This document shows positions 10,201 to 19,105 of a stretch of 64,000 nucleotides of DNA, piece by piece. Numbering within the stretch: the first letter of the stretch is position 1; every line of letters begins with the position of its first letter. This DNA is from Tranzscheliella williamsii (lineage: Eukaryota > Basidiomycota > Ustilaginomycetes > Ustilaginales > Ustilaginaceae), in the NCBI GenBank assembly GCA_023212725.1, contig JALBYF010000029.1, positions 62,001 to 126,000 on the forward strand, read 5' to 3'. The translations under genes were made by a program, and so were the position numbers. The notes below the pieces were generated by a model. It worked only from the letters and a program-made list of their open reading frames with translations, was not told the DNA's origin and did no database searches.

Positions 10201-11901
10201 ATCCTGGCTGCCCAAGCGGATCAGGACTCGACCTCCGGTCCTGCGAAGTTCTTTGTTCAGGACCGGATTGAGGATAGGATCGAGATACTCAACATCTTGA
10301 ATGAGTAGGGGATTGCCGAATCTCAGCGAGCTTTCCAGGGCTTTTAGGAAAGCTTCATCAAGGAAACTAGTGACAGTGAGCTTCTGCACCTTGTACTCAT
10401 TGAGTAAGAAAGAGACGGCCTGACCTGAAGGGTCAATGATGAGCGGATATCGATTCCATCGCTTGAGCATAATGGCATTTTCTGTGCAGAGGGTGTCGGC
10501 GGGTAGCGACTTGGCTTGCCATTCGAGCCTCTCGTCTGCGGTGGAGAGGTAGTCGGCGAAGGAAAGCTCTGGCTTGAATTTGACGCCAGCTTCTCTGAGA
10601 TGGTTACTCCAAAACTGCCACATGGATTCTCGATACTGCTGATCGAAGAAGCCAGCGTAGGCAAGCATGGCAGCGGAGAGGAGGGCATCTCCCACAATGG
10701 TACTCATCTGATCGTCAAAGGTGCGACTCCCGGTTGACCATCGCTCCTTTTCGGATGACAAGCTGTCGAGGAGCTGCATACTCCTCGATACACGGCTCTG
10801 AACCCGCTCCATCTCGGACTTGATCGCCTGCGTCTCGCTGATCAATGCGGCATACTCGTCCTTGTAGCGAGCAATGCTGGCTTCGAGCTCTGCGATCATA
10901 TGCACGATTTCTCCGGCCTGAGCCTTGGTGTCCTCTGCCTGTTGCTCCAACGAGTCCACCTCTTGCCGGAGAGGACCAACCTTGTCGAGAATGTCGGAGA
11001 AACGGACCTGTGCGATGACCCATTTGGCCAAGGGTCCGCAGGCTTTACTGGCTCTGTTGATGTTCTCGAAGTTGTACTCTGGTTTGGAGAGGTAGTCGCG
11101 CATCATTTTTTCGCGGATCTGTCGGGTCATTTGGCGGTCGGTGTCGAAATTGACGATGGAGGCAATGAAGTCGTCTCTTCGGATGATACCTTGCACGGTT
11201 TTCCAGCTGTCGATCTTGTGGCCAAGGATGATGCAGACGGATTCCATAGCGTTCTTCACCGGGAGCGGGGGATTGCCCATGGACCTGACCTCGGTAAGAT
11301 GCTGCTTCTTGATGTTGCTAACGCTGGCCTGAGCATCCTGGACGGCCGGCTCGGCATCTGCGAGGTCAGCCATAACGACCTCTCTGCGTTGGCCGATCTC
11401 TTCTTCCTGATGGGCGAGGGCCGCCTGGATCTGTATTGAAGCAGCGCGCTTCTGTTCAGCCTCCTGCTGGTCCTGTACCATGCTCTGGAGCTTGTCATTG
11501 GCTTCTGCATTTTTGGCCTCGAGCTGGTTGCGCTTGACGGCAAGGCTTTTCTGGAGCTCCTCGACCTGGTCAACGGTGGACTTGAGCTTGTCCAGACCTA
11601 CGAGCAGGAACCTTTGCTGATCCTCCAGTTCGTCCCGCTTCTGCTGTGAGACTTGTACATAGTATTCAATAAAGCTGAGAAAGTGACGTGGTGACTGATG
11701 GAATCTCCTTCCTTGCCGGCGGCGCAGACGTTCTGCGAAGGTATATACTGAAAAGTGAATGAAGACAAGCGCCTCGACAACCACGGCCCGGTGGGCGCCG
11801 AGGTCGAGGGTGTTGGTGAGCTCAGTGGCTACGGTTCGGCAAGCGTCTGGCGACCAGTCACCAGGAGCTTTGCGTGCGCCGTCCACGCGGACAGCCTGCA
11901 T
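7213..11901 (-). CDS. dyn2: Cytoplasmic dynein heavy chain, C-terminal half (split gene)
   Basis: 1562 aa matching only the C-terminal part of cytoplasmic dynein heavy chain. It begins inside AAA4 (GDWSPDACRTVATEL, about residues 14-28). It continues through stalk coiled coil 1 (KRDELEDQQ, LDKLKSTVDQVEELQKSL), the microtubule-binding tip (SMGNPPLPVKNAMESVCIILG region, about 207-335) and coiled coil 2. Then come AAA5 (LCTENAIMLKRWNRYPLIID), AAA6 (SGNWVLLKNVHLAPSW) and the C-terminal domain. The nucleotide-binding AAA1-AAA4 P-loops and the tail are absent, and nothing resembling them lies upstream: the next region is a transposon-ridden pseudogene. The start is the ATG at 11901 with A at -3; the frame runs to a TTG at 12060. 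No frameshift or stop suggests decay. U. maydis is known to encode dynein as two polypeptides, Dyn1 and Dyn2, and this matches Dyn2. Confidence 0.93.
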   Translation of the reverse strand: MQAVRVDGARKAPGDWSPDACRTVATELTNTLDLGAHRAVVVEALVFIHFSVYTFAERLRRRQGRRFHQSPRHFLSFIEYYVQVSQQKRDELEDQQRFLLVGLDKLKSTVDQVEELQKSLAVKRNQLEAKNAEANDKLQSMVQDQQEAEQKRAASIQIQAALAHQEEEIGQRREVVMADLADAEPAVQDAQASVSNIKKQHLTEVRSMGNPPLPVKNAMESVCIILGHKIDSWKTVQGIIRRDDFIASIVNFDTDRQMTRQIREKMMRDYLSKPEYNFENINRASKACGPLAKWVIAQVRFSDILDKVGPLRQEVDSLEQQAEDTKAQAGEIVHMIAELEASIARYKDEYAALISETQAIKSEMERVQSRVSRSMQLLDSLSSEKERWSTGSRTFDDQMSTIVGDALLSAAMLAYAGFFDQQYRESMWQFWSNHLREAGVKFKPELSFADYLSTADERLEWQAKSLPADTLCTENAIMLKRWNRYPLIIDPSGQAVSFLLNEYKVQKLTVTSFLDEAFLKALESSLRFGNPLLIQDVEYLDPILNPVLNKELRRTGGRVLIRLGSQDIDFSPTFNMFLTTRDPSVEFSPDICSRVTFVNFTMTRSSLQSQSLDQVLKVERPDTDKKRTDLMKLQGEFRLRLRHLERSLLTALNESKGNILDDDKVIDTLETLKKEAAEVTSKVEETDAIMHEVDQVTSEYVPLAKACSSLFFVLDQLHLISHFYQFSLRFFLDIFDFVVRRNPHLEGVSDPKQRLDILMRDLFLVVFQRTSKALANHDHVMLAMLLAQIKAREEGQVDTLDSEEYNFLLEGGSAVSPTVSAEAAANRSKASGGGEVEALLDPEQLVRIEAFKRLPFFRKIGGHMELNGPAWLAFLQSNTPETVVPAFWDECADLMDRVRRMLVVKCLRPDRVVQAMAAFTAHIFGQDVLGEPGYDLGKIVAEEVEACTPIALCSVPGYDASYRVDNLVKLIGARCTPVAMGSQEGFALADHAITSAARSGNWVLLKNVHLAPSWLSQLEKKMHSLNPNRNFRLFLTCETSPSIPVNVLRASRILMNEPPPGIRASMLDSLKSVAPSRLQRGPAETPRLFFLLAFFHATLTERLRYTPLGWSKPFEFNDSDAETALDTIEGWVGQVAKGKSNVDPAQLPWEAIRSLLKQSVYGGKIDNLPDQMLLDSFVDSLFCAAAYDIGFKLVKDAENPLVAPEGVKMDTFLSWVQALPEHQPPQWLALPPSAEKVIAAAQGTALLNKLVKMKQLADDDEDDGETVGAGSPHGASASAPSSKSDGAASASVQPAWMKVLRANALEWLATLPEKVSPLRADADSISDPLYRFWAREHRTGAALLKTVREDLSEVVAVCDGVSRQTNHNRALLTDLPKAVIPAAWRRYSVPKAMPLTVWVVDLKARLAQLEAVTKEDRFDMFEVTLGLLFAPGAYLTATRQSVAHGSAVSLENLALELRLNDARAGLDAGKFALRGLKLQGAAWNAERGEVELNDGTLTSLGLTSLMWQERTRTDPAAHRTQVPISVYLNEDRSVALFSTHLNAEQGLAPATVAQRAVALRAA

Positions 11902-14900
11902 GGTCGCAGGGACCGCGCAACGGTACTCAAGCGATACCGCCCTGCTTGCGATAGAACGCCGATGCGCGAAGTGGTGGGGTAGAGTTGCGCGAAAGAAGCA
12001 AGCCAGGATATGTGCGGTGCGGGATAGAGAAAGACGATAGGGAGATTGAAGTGCACACAATCATGAACGCATGGAGCCATCACGCACAACCCAATATCAC
12101 GACTGCCTACAAATGTATGCATCACGTGGCCTCACTCACCTCATATTTTGTACGGTCGAAACGCGTTTCCAGCGGTGCATGTACTTCTAGTTGGTTGGAG
12201 CTCATTGCAACACTGTGGTGTTTTGAGCAAAAGGTGTACTACGTTGCGTGCCACTTATACCTATCCTCTTGCCTCACTTTGTGGACTACAATGTCATCGC
12301 AAGCGACGCCAACGCATGAAGACGACGTGGGCCAGACTTCGTTCACAATGTCCGAGCCAGGAAGCGAACTTACACCAGTGGCTGACAACCCGCAAAGCTC
12401 GTCATTGTCACAGCAAGAAACTCTAGCTAGCTCTCCAGATTCGCCAGCGTCCACACACCGTCGCCAGCGTAAACGTCCTCGAACATCAGATCCTCGACTT
12501 GATCTTCGCCTCAGCCAGATGCTCGAAACCATTCCACACCTAGACTATGCCCTTAAGCACTGCACTCCTTCGTTGTGCGTACAGCCGAGGGTGAACAATA
12601 TGAACTCAACGAGGAATCGCAGAAATCCAAGCTTCTTTGCAAGAGCATGATGGCAATGGCAAGGGATGTTCTGGACGCTGCTGCTTTGGAAGGGCTATAC
12701 AAGATGGTGGACACGCTACCTGACCGCCTTCAGGGCATGTGGGTATGTCCCATCATGTCCAAGCCTACCATGCGAACTCTGCGTCAAGCCGAAGAGATTC
12801 TCAGGGATTTCGATCAGGGATACCTCCGCTTCCTCAACGACGGCGTGAAGGATGAAGGAGTACGACGCCTCGACTGTTTCCTCTCAGTCGCCTTCACACA
12901 CAATAGCAAGCGGCCTGCTCGAGCTCCAACTGATATCGACATCAAAGCTGCATTTAACACTCAATTGAGAGGTCCAGGAGTCAAGCTCTTGCACAGCTGG
13001 CTCACGATCCATACAACCCATTTCAACACCGACACATCCGTGCTAGACATGTGGCGGACTACAGCAAACAGCGCACCGTTCACAGGCCTTGTGTTTTATG
13101 CAAAAGTGCTACCAATCTTGCAGTCTTCCGGGTCTGGAAAGACCAAGACGGTAGTTGAGCTCAGCACGCATTTGCCAGGCGTACTGGTTTGTACTTGGCC
13201 ACAAGAAAGCGGCGATCATGCTGTCTCCTTCCTGCCCCAAGATTCGCATGTATATGACTACTTTCATCAAGTGAATCAAGATCTTCACAGAACAAAGCAA
13301 CTGGATTTACCGCCGATTTGGAAGCCCAAAGAAAAGTGCATGTTGTGGTAGCATGCTGGCTGGCTGCATACTGCACAACTTTGGGGGAGAAGATCCAGCT
13401 TCTCAAGAATGAGTCCGGATGCTTCTCTCCGCTGACCGTGCAGCACAAGCCACAGCTCTGTTGGAACTCAGTGCTTTTCGCATTGGCAGAAGCGATCTAT
13501 ACAGGACAAGATTTCATCCAGGACTACAAACTGCAGCCGCCAGAGTTGTGTATCCAGTCTGCTTATGCCAAATGGCTCAGATGAGAGTCAAAGCACTCTT
13601 AACACCATCGACTTTCATGCCATGCTCTTGTCTGAGATCAACAGAAAAGCCATCGCCTATCAGACAGATCCTCTCCTCCAGCGAAAATTACATGCAAGCC
13701 AAGGTATCGATCTAGTAGGCAAGACACTTGTCGACCTTCTTCTACACAAAGCGGTACTTGACTTGGAGTCAACAGCTCCAGCTTCCATCGACACCTTGTA
13801 CTTCTTGGCCATTGACAAGTGCAGTTCCATCGAACAACTGCTGCCTGCTTTTTGCAGGATTTGGAACTATGCTGCCCCCCGCCGCACCTGGATTCTCCTC
13901 ATCAATACAAACTGCTCGCTAGCACCCCTGGCTGGACATGTTGCCTGCCTTGCTTCAGAATGGATGCGTGCTGATGGTTCCCATGTGCTTGTCAAAGCAT
14001 TTACAGGATTGCCTCTAGATGTTACGATGGCAGACTGTGCCCAGAGCAACCTTGACGAAATCCAAGCATGTATCAAGACCTTTGGTGACCTTGAAGCTCT
14101 CTTGCTGTACTTTGGACGACCTCTTTGGAGCGACAAGCTTTATCACAACAGTCACTGCTCCATCATGATGGCTCAAATCCTCAACAAACTCTTCAACTAC
14201 CATTCCTGGAGTTGGCCGACACATTTTGTACTGGTGGATATGTCTCAGTCAGAGGTACAAACAATGATCGCTCTGGCTGGTCAAAGGATTCCCTTGACTT
14301 ATGTTCTGCTTTCGGGTACAACAACACATGCCAACTTTGTACAAAATCAAGTATCCCAACATTTGCGATGTATCAGCCAAATTCATGGAGATATTGATGC
14401 TATAGAGACTTGCACTCCCAGCGAGCCTCCATTGAGCATATCCGCTGCATGGGAGTTCCAAAAACTGGATACCATAGGAGTCAAAAAACCAGTTGTACAG
14501 GCTTTGACAAAGTGGTCTTTGTGCATTCGTGCCATTGCCTTTGCTCGAGAAAAGATCGGCTTGGATATAGGTAATGATGGTGAAGAAGGGGTGCGGCTAT
14601 TGTGTACCATTGCCACCGACTTGGCTGCTCGTCAGCCCTATGCTTCTGTCGCAGGAAGTAATGGTTCAGCAGACGAAACGGACAACAAAAGTGACAACGA
14701 GGCCACTCTCCAGCCTAACTGTGTTTACGATTGGCTGGTAGAGCTGATTGGAACAAAGGTCTCCGAGAGACCACAATCAATGCCCAGCTTCGATACCAGG
14801 CTTAAAACATGGGCAAAATCTCGCTGGATCAATTTCAGTCACTTCGCATTCCTTTCTGAGCAGATCAAACCAGGTAAGTGTGACAGGGTTGGTCCGACCC

Positions 14901-14995
14901 TGCACATGTATGAGACTTAGCAGAGGGAGAGGGGACCCAGCGTACTTGTCCAGGAGATGGGTACCATGATGGAAGGGGGTAGGAGCAACAGGGAC

Positions 14996-15399
14996 TTAAC
15001 TGTTATGCCCCAGGGTCTGGCAACCTCCGGTGGCTGGTGGATTCGCCGGATGCGGGAGAATCACCGGAGGCTGGAGCGTGCCGATGGTGGTACCGCTACG
15101 AGTGGTCAATCAATGACAGCTTTGGCAATGGTCAAGGTCGTATACTTCTCCTACTGCTGTGCAATAGACTAAATACATTCGACAACCCGGGGGCAGGGGT
15201 GAGCAGGGGAAGAGGAAGCGTTTATATAGGGCGACGTCAGGTGGGCTCCCCGCAACAAGAGACTGACGAGGTGCCCAAGGTGGATATCGTATCGGCCGGT
15301 GGTTCTACCGCGGCCATGGGCCGGCGTGCGTGCCCACCCCCTTTCGGTTGGACGCGCGAGGTCGTGCTGGAGACGCGGCCTACCGGCCGTAACATTAAC
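14996..15399. mobile_element. Nested solo LTR A with TSD TTAAC
   Basis: 394 bp (15001-15394) beginning TGTTATGCCCC and ending GGCCGTAACA, flanked by perfect TTAAC copies at 14996-15000 and 15395-15399. The ends form a short TGTTA/TAACA inverted repeat. It contains a TATA-like GTTTATATAGGG at about 15219 and a 9-bp inverted repeat (15024-15032 with 15062-15070). There is no coding capacity. It lies inside the larger LTR element, so it inserted later. Confidence 0.8.
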
Positions 15400-15892
15400 T
15401 CGGCACAGTCATGTGAGGGTTCAGGCTAGTGCAGAGTGATCTAGATTGATAGGACTACCATACATTGTCTTGTACTTTGGTGTCCTCTATATAGCTTATA
15501 CTTGTCTTGTCGTGCAGGCAGAGTGTGAGATGGTCATAGGAGATACTCGTAGGATATGGGTACCCAGTCCTATCGTTGTAGGATTGGGTGCTTGCTCTTG
15601 GGCCAATGGCTTGGATACCTTGACCATTCTCCCCGGTGAGCTGGTCCTATCTCTGGGCTTGTAACCCATGGACCTGGGTCTTTCACAGATCATTGTTGTA
15701 GAGTGTGTTGAGCCGCAGCAGCACCTTTCATGTGGAAATGTTTGTCAGGTTCTCCCACCAGTTGTTTGTACCGGTGTCTTGGTACTTGGTAAATATATTG
15801 GAGTTATCAGTCCAAGGTACCTGGGACCTTCACCATGGTGCCGGACTGTTAGGACTTGGGTGCCCATAGCACTAAAGTTCCAACAACATGTC

Positions 15893-16022
15893 ATAGCTGT
15901 TACAGGCCCCAAGCTGGAAGGGCGCGCTCCATAGTGCAGCAGCAAAACCACTACACCAACTAGAACACTAGTTGGTGAACCAAGCTTGATGTGTGCTGAA
16001 GAAGGGGCCCTGTAACAATAGC
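15893..16022. mobile_element. Nested 120-bp TG...CA element B with TSD ATAGC
   Basis: Element 15898-16017, flanked by ATAGC at 15893-15897 and 16018-16022. It has longer terminal inverted repeats than the other nested elements: TGTTACAGGCCCC at the left and GGGGCCCTGTAACA at the right, differing by one base of length. A perfect internal hairpin CCAACTAG/CTAGTTGG is present. It could be a very short solo LTR or a small foldback element mobilised by an integrase; it encodes nothing. Confidence 0.7.
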
Positions 16023-16185
16023 TCTCAGTGAGCCACATGCACACCATCGCGCATCCCAAAGGTAAGAATGGTGATGCCAGCGGCTGCAGGATCAGCCATT
16101 GGATCACACACATGCACACTCACTTCATATTGAGTTCCCACTATGCGGAGCTGTCGGCTGTGCCATGTCTCCACAGTAGGTGGAT

Positions 16186-16262
16186 GATAGACCACTCACA
16201 TGTATATAGTACAGCACTCCAAGACTGGAGGAGGTTGACCCTCATCCAGTCTAGTCAATTCA
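16186..16262. repeat. Imperfect direct repeat shared by outer LTR and LTR C (second copy 16676-16748)
   Basis: Both copies contain a TGTATATAG TATA-like box, then GACTGGAGGAGG, then CTCATCCAGTCTAGT(C/T)AAT. They lie about 490 bp apart in different nested elements, so this is shared LTR promoter/R-region homology rather than a local duplication. Confidence 0.7.
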
Positions 16263-16523
16263 CACATGGTCTATACCATTGAGGGTATCTCCCTGCTCAA
16301 CAGGCAGCAGGGGCAATACTGACAGGCACTCTGCCCGGCACAGCACAGTGGAGCATGTGTGCTCTTTACAGTGCCCAATGCCAACACCACCAACACCATC
16401 AGCACGACTACCGCCCAATGGCGTAGTCGCTACAAGCATACCGACACCGCTATTGTCTTATAGCGTGTTGAGGCAGTGCAGTCCAGAGCAAGACAGCCCG
16501 CACTGGACAGCGCTGGGGACCAG

Positions 16524-17048
16524 CGCTATGTTACGGGTTTGGGGAACCTTGGGCCGGTATAGCTCAAGGGGCAGCCGCCATGGTGCTGCCGTGGCCTTCA
16601 TATAAAAAGTACAGGTGCATAAACAGTTCCCTCCAGTGGACGTGGTGCTAGCGGGTCTACCCATTGTTTGGGTGGAAGAGAGACTATGTATATAGGCAGC
16701 ACTTTCGAGACTGGAGGAGGACTGGTTCCTCATCCAGTCTAGTTAATACTAAAGCATATCTCTACCTCTCGGTATAGTTCGTAGGGTCCTATGAACTATA
16801 CTCCGGTACGCTGAGTACTGATAGGCAGGTGCACAACATGCGTGCCTAGTTATGCTGATACCAATCACCCCAGCGCTGTAGCGCCTCTCGCTACAGCGGT
16901 ATCAATTGTCATCGCACTACAGGGTAAAGGGTCGCCACCTGTAGTGCGTCACTCTCTGTCGTCACTGCCATTGAGTCCCTGAATGGGCGACTCACACGGT
17001 GGTCCTAGGGCTCACATCGCCCTACAGAATACCCACCGTTACACGCTA
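16524..17048. mobile_element. Nested solo LTR C with TSD CGCTA
   Basis: 515 bp (16529-17043) beginning TGTTACGGG and ending CCACCGTTACA, flanked by CGCTA at 16524-16528 and 17044-17048. TATA-like boxes lie near 16602 (CATATAAAAAG) and 16687 (TGTATATAGG). A block of about 75 bp at 16676-16748 is similar to 16186-16262 in the outer element, so the two are probably related LTR families. The 3' half is rich in hairpins. Confidence 0.78.
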
Positions 17049-17110
17049 CTCCCACCAGTTCCCTCAATGGGGTTGTCGAGCGGGTTTCCTAGTAGGACAA
17101 GACTACTAGG
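16772..17110. repeat. Cluster of perfect inverted repeats (hairpins)
   Basis: Successive stem-loops are seen by pairing: 16772-16801 (about 14 bp, loop GT, one G-T pair), 16874-16898 (10 bp, CGCTGTAGCG), 16913-16948 (11 bp, CGCACTACAGG), 16996-17039 (7 bp enclosing a 6-bp TAGGGC stem) and 17088-17110 (8 bp, CCTAGTAG). All but the last are inside LTR C; the last is at the 3' end of the outer element. Confidence 0.8.
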
Positions 17111-17853
17111 AGCACGCCCGTTACAGTAAGGCAGTGGACAACGTGCGCCTGATCGAGGCTTGGACCCCACATGCTGCCCTCTGCGGAGTCCAGAACCAAT
17201 ATGGCTGGGACATCTCAATTCCTACATACTTTTCACAGACGCAACCCGATGGTGATGACATCTTTTATCCTTCACAGCTTGGCCTGATTGCCATCCAAGT
17301 CAAGAACACGGTTGTGGCCCCTCAGGTTGTAGAAAGGATCTGTCCCCCCTTACAACCTGCCCCAGGTGCAGTGTCAGACGAAGATGATGCAGCCTTGGAA
17401 ATGATCTTCGATCTGCGAGGCCATGCCGTCGTGGCGCATTCCTATTGGCGCAAAGAAGGGCGGCACGGAAAACGCCCTTTAATTATGCACAACGTGTATG
17501 TCAGTGGGCTGAGCAACTCAAGCTTCCCATTGCTCGCCAAGCTTACCACAGAAGCACGCTCTGTACTTCCACTGCTTTTCGGCTTCGCGATTGGACATAT
17601 CAAGGATGATATTGCACAGCCAATGGTGGCAATGACAAGACAGCTTCCTGACGAGCTTGTTGTCGAGTGGGAACGATTGCGAATCAGCGCTAAAAACCAG
17701 CTTGTCTCGGTTTTCACATCACCAGCAGAAAAAGCGTCGTCGATACGGGGCTTCGCTAAGGGTTACAGCGCACGCATGGCTCCTTTCAAAAAGAGAAGTG
17801 GATAGCGCTCGTTCATGGAACGCCTGATCGCCGATGTCACACTGAACGTCTCC

Positions 17854-19105
17854 TCATCCTTGTGAATGTATCCATTTCAGGGCTAATGTGTTCATCAAAA
17901 AGGCTTTGGCAAGTTTACTCCGCTCTGGATGAACACGGGTAAGGTCCGCTAGCGTCGTACTCGTCGACATAAGCGACTGTGCTGGGTGTGCGGTTATGAG
18001 CGGCCGTGCGGGCGTCGAGGAGAGCTAGCACCCCCTGCACCGCTTGTCGATCCGAATGCGCCTTTGTCTGTGGCATTTGGTGTTGCCGAGTTCATCGAGC
18101 ACGTCCACTTGCTCCTCTGTCATGAGCTGGGGCAGCATGTGGATGATTGTGTCCGATGCGGTGTGCGGCAACGCCGGCTGTATCGACACGGCAGCGGAAG
18201 CAGATGCCGGTGCGGACAAGCTGGCCCGGTCGTTGCTGGATGCTTGACAACGTCAACGCCTGCCTTGGCGTCTCGATTTCGACAAGACACAACCACGTTC
18301 CGTTTCCGTTCGCCCAAGAGCGGCGAATGGACGCTGCCACTACGCTTGCTCACCACCACCGCCAAGAGGTCAAGCCTGCTGTCCCACTGGGAAAATGCAA
18401 ATGGGAATGGATATGTCGCCACGCGCAGGGAACGTTTCCGCCACGAACGTGCGCCGGCGCAGAAGCAATCAGCAGCGACATGGATGAGAGCGGCACCGTT
18501 GCGATCGTTCCCGCTCGCTTCAACGACTGTTGCGGAGATGACTCTGGCGTGGAAGTATTGAAACAAACCCGGGTTGACTGGTAGCAGCGGGTGGGTTGTT
18601 GCCGAGTCGAAGCGGCACAGAGGGAGCACTCGCTTGGAGGTGCAAAGCGCATGCAACATCTCGCTAGGTACGACCGCGCCCCTTGTCTTCAGCTTTGGCC
18701 GCCGGCGCCACCAGGAGGCCTTGTTTCGGCGTTCACCTTTGGTGAACCAGTGCATTGCAAAAGGAGTGAGTCTAAGACTGGGAAGAAGAGTTGCTAGCTT
18801 GTTGGCAACTCGGGCGCTGTGCAGGGCGAACTCGAGCTGGTAGGCCCTCTGCTTCCATGCGCTCACTTCTTTGCGCAAGGAATTGTTTCCGGCTCGCATG
18901 TCGTGTGGCAGCGTCTGAGCACCTCTCCACTCCGGTGGGTTCCGGCCGTCTCAAAGGCGGTTGTCTTGAGTTCGGCATAATACGACTGCTTGCATTCTCG
19001 AAAGGCACGCTGCGACGCTCGGTTCTGTGCGTTGCACATGGTAAGCGGCTCGGTCCTGACAGCTTGCGCACAGATTTGGCGCGGGCGAAAAGAAAGCATT
19101 GCTTA
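17854..19105 (-). pseudogene. Relic of a YAP/PAP1-type bZIP transcription factor gene
   Basis: On the minus strand near 18990-19040 a reading frame contains AQNRASQRAFRECK. This matches the fungal YAP-type bZIP basic region (NxxxQxxFR), except that Cys replaces a usual Arg. It continues as QSYYAELKTT, then the frame closes. A zipper-like stretch NNSLRKEVSAWKQRAYQLEF resumes in another frame (ATG-like start at 18899). Further down, plausible protein pieces (LPQLMTEEQVDVLDELGN at about 18050-18110; TTLADLTRVHPERSKLAKAF at about 17890-17950, ending at a stop at 17854) are separated by a frameshift and a stop at 18025. An intron-containing live gene is less likely because no good GT-AG pairs bridge the breaks. 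The boundaries are rough. Confidence 0.4.

Larger units (their letters stand above)
14874..17130. mobile_element. Outer LTR-type element (solo-LTR-like) with 5-bp TSD GTAAG
   Basis: The element spans 14879-17125 (2247 bp). It begins TGTGACAGGG and ends CGCCCGTTACA, and is flanked by GTAAG at 14874-14878 and 17126-17130. TG...CA ends and a 5-bp duplication are the hallmarks of LTR-retrotransposon integration. No coding sequence and no second terminal direct repeat are seen, so a solo LTR is most likely. Three further elements are nested in it; without them and their duplications it would be about 1.2 kb. Its internal TATA-like TGTATATAGTACAG (about 16200) would suit an LTR promoter. It sits in the coding sequence of the NTPase/nuclease pseudogene. 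Confidence 0.85.
12291..17805 (+). pseudogene. Broken P-loop NTPase / PD-(D/E)XK-like gene, split by an LTR insertion
   Basis: Remains of a roughly 900-aa gene read in pieces: 12291-12565 (frame 0), about 12575-13310 (frame 2), about 13318-13575 (frame 1), about 13575-14878 (frame 2), then 17131-17805. Three single-base-type frameshifts lie near 12565, 13312 and 13575. An LTR-type element (14879-17125) interrupts the last part; removing it with one GTAAG copy joins the frames exactly. Visible parts are a Walker A SSGSGKT (13124-13144), a Walker B-like LYFLAIDKC (usual Glu replaced by Lys), a conserved-looking YFGRPLW, and a C-terminal WDISIP...LIAIQVKN that fits a PD-(D/E)XK-type nuclease core. 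This order resembles the NTPase-REase proteins of the Crinkler/RHS class seen in fungi; the assignment is by eye. It is non-functional as it stands. Confidence 0.75.

Noticed and set aside
11902..12060. 53-residue N-terminal extension of the dynein ORF from a TTG
   Set aside because: No ATG, and the added residues do not resemble AAA4. The ATG at 11901 is accepted.
12565..13580. Introns instead of frameshifts in the NTPase/nuclease gene
   Set aside because: Protein-like sequence continues without a gap on either side of each break, leaving no room for an intron; single-base indels fit better. Sequencing error cannot be excluded without reads.
14879..17125. Reading the LTR nest as a spliced intron (it starts near GGTAAGTG and ends near TTACAG)
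   Set aside because: The GTAAG is duplicated on both sides, the ends are TG...CA, and 2.2 kb is far longer than the 60-118 bp introns here. An insertion explains all features.
18120..18899. 259-codon minus-strand ORF as an intact gene
   Set aside because: Only its first 35 or so codons look zipper-like; the rest is Arg/Cys/His-rich without motifs. Treated as part of the bZIP relic.
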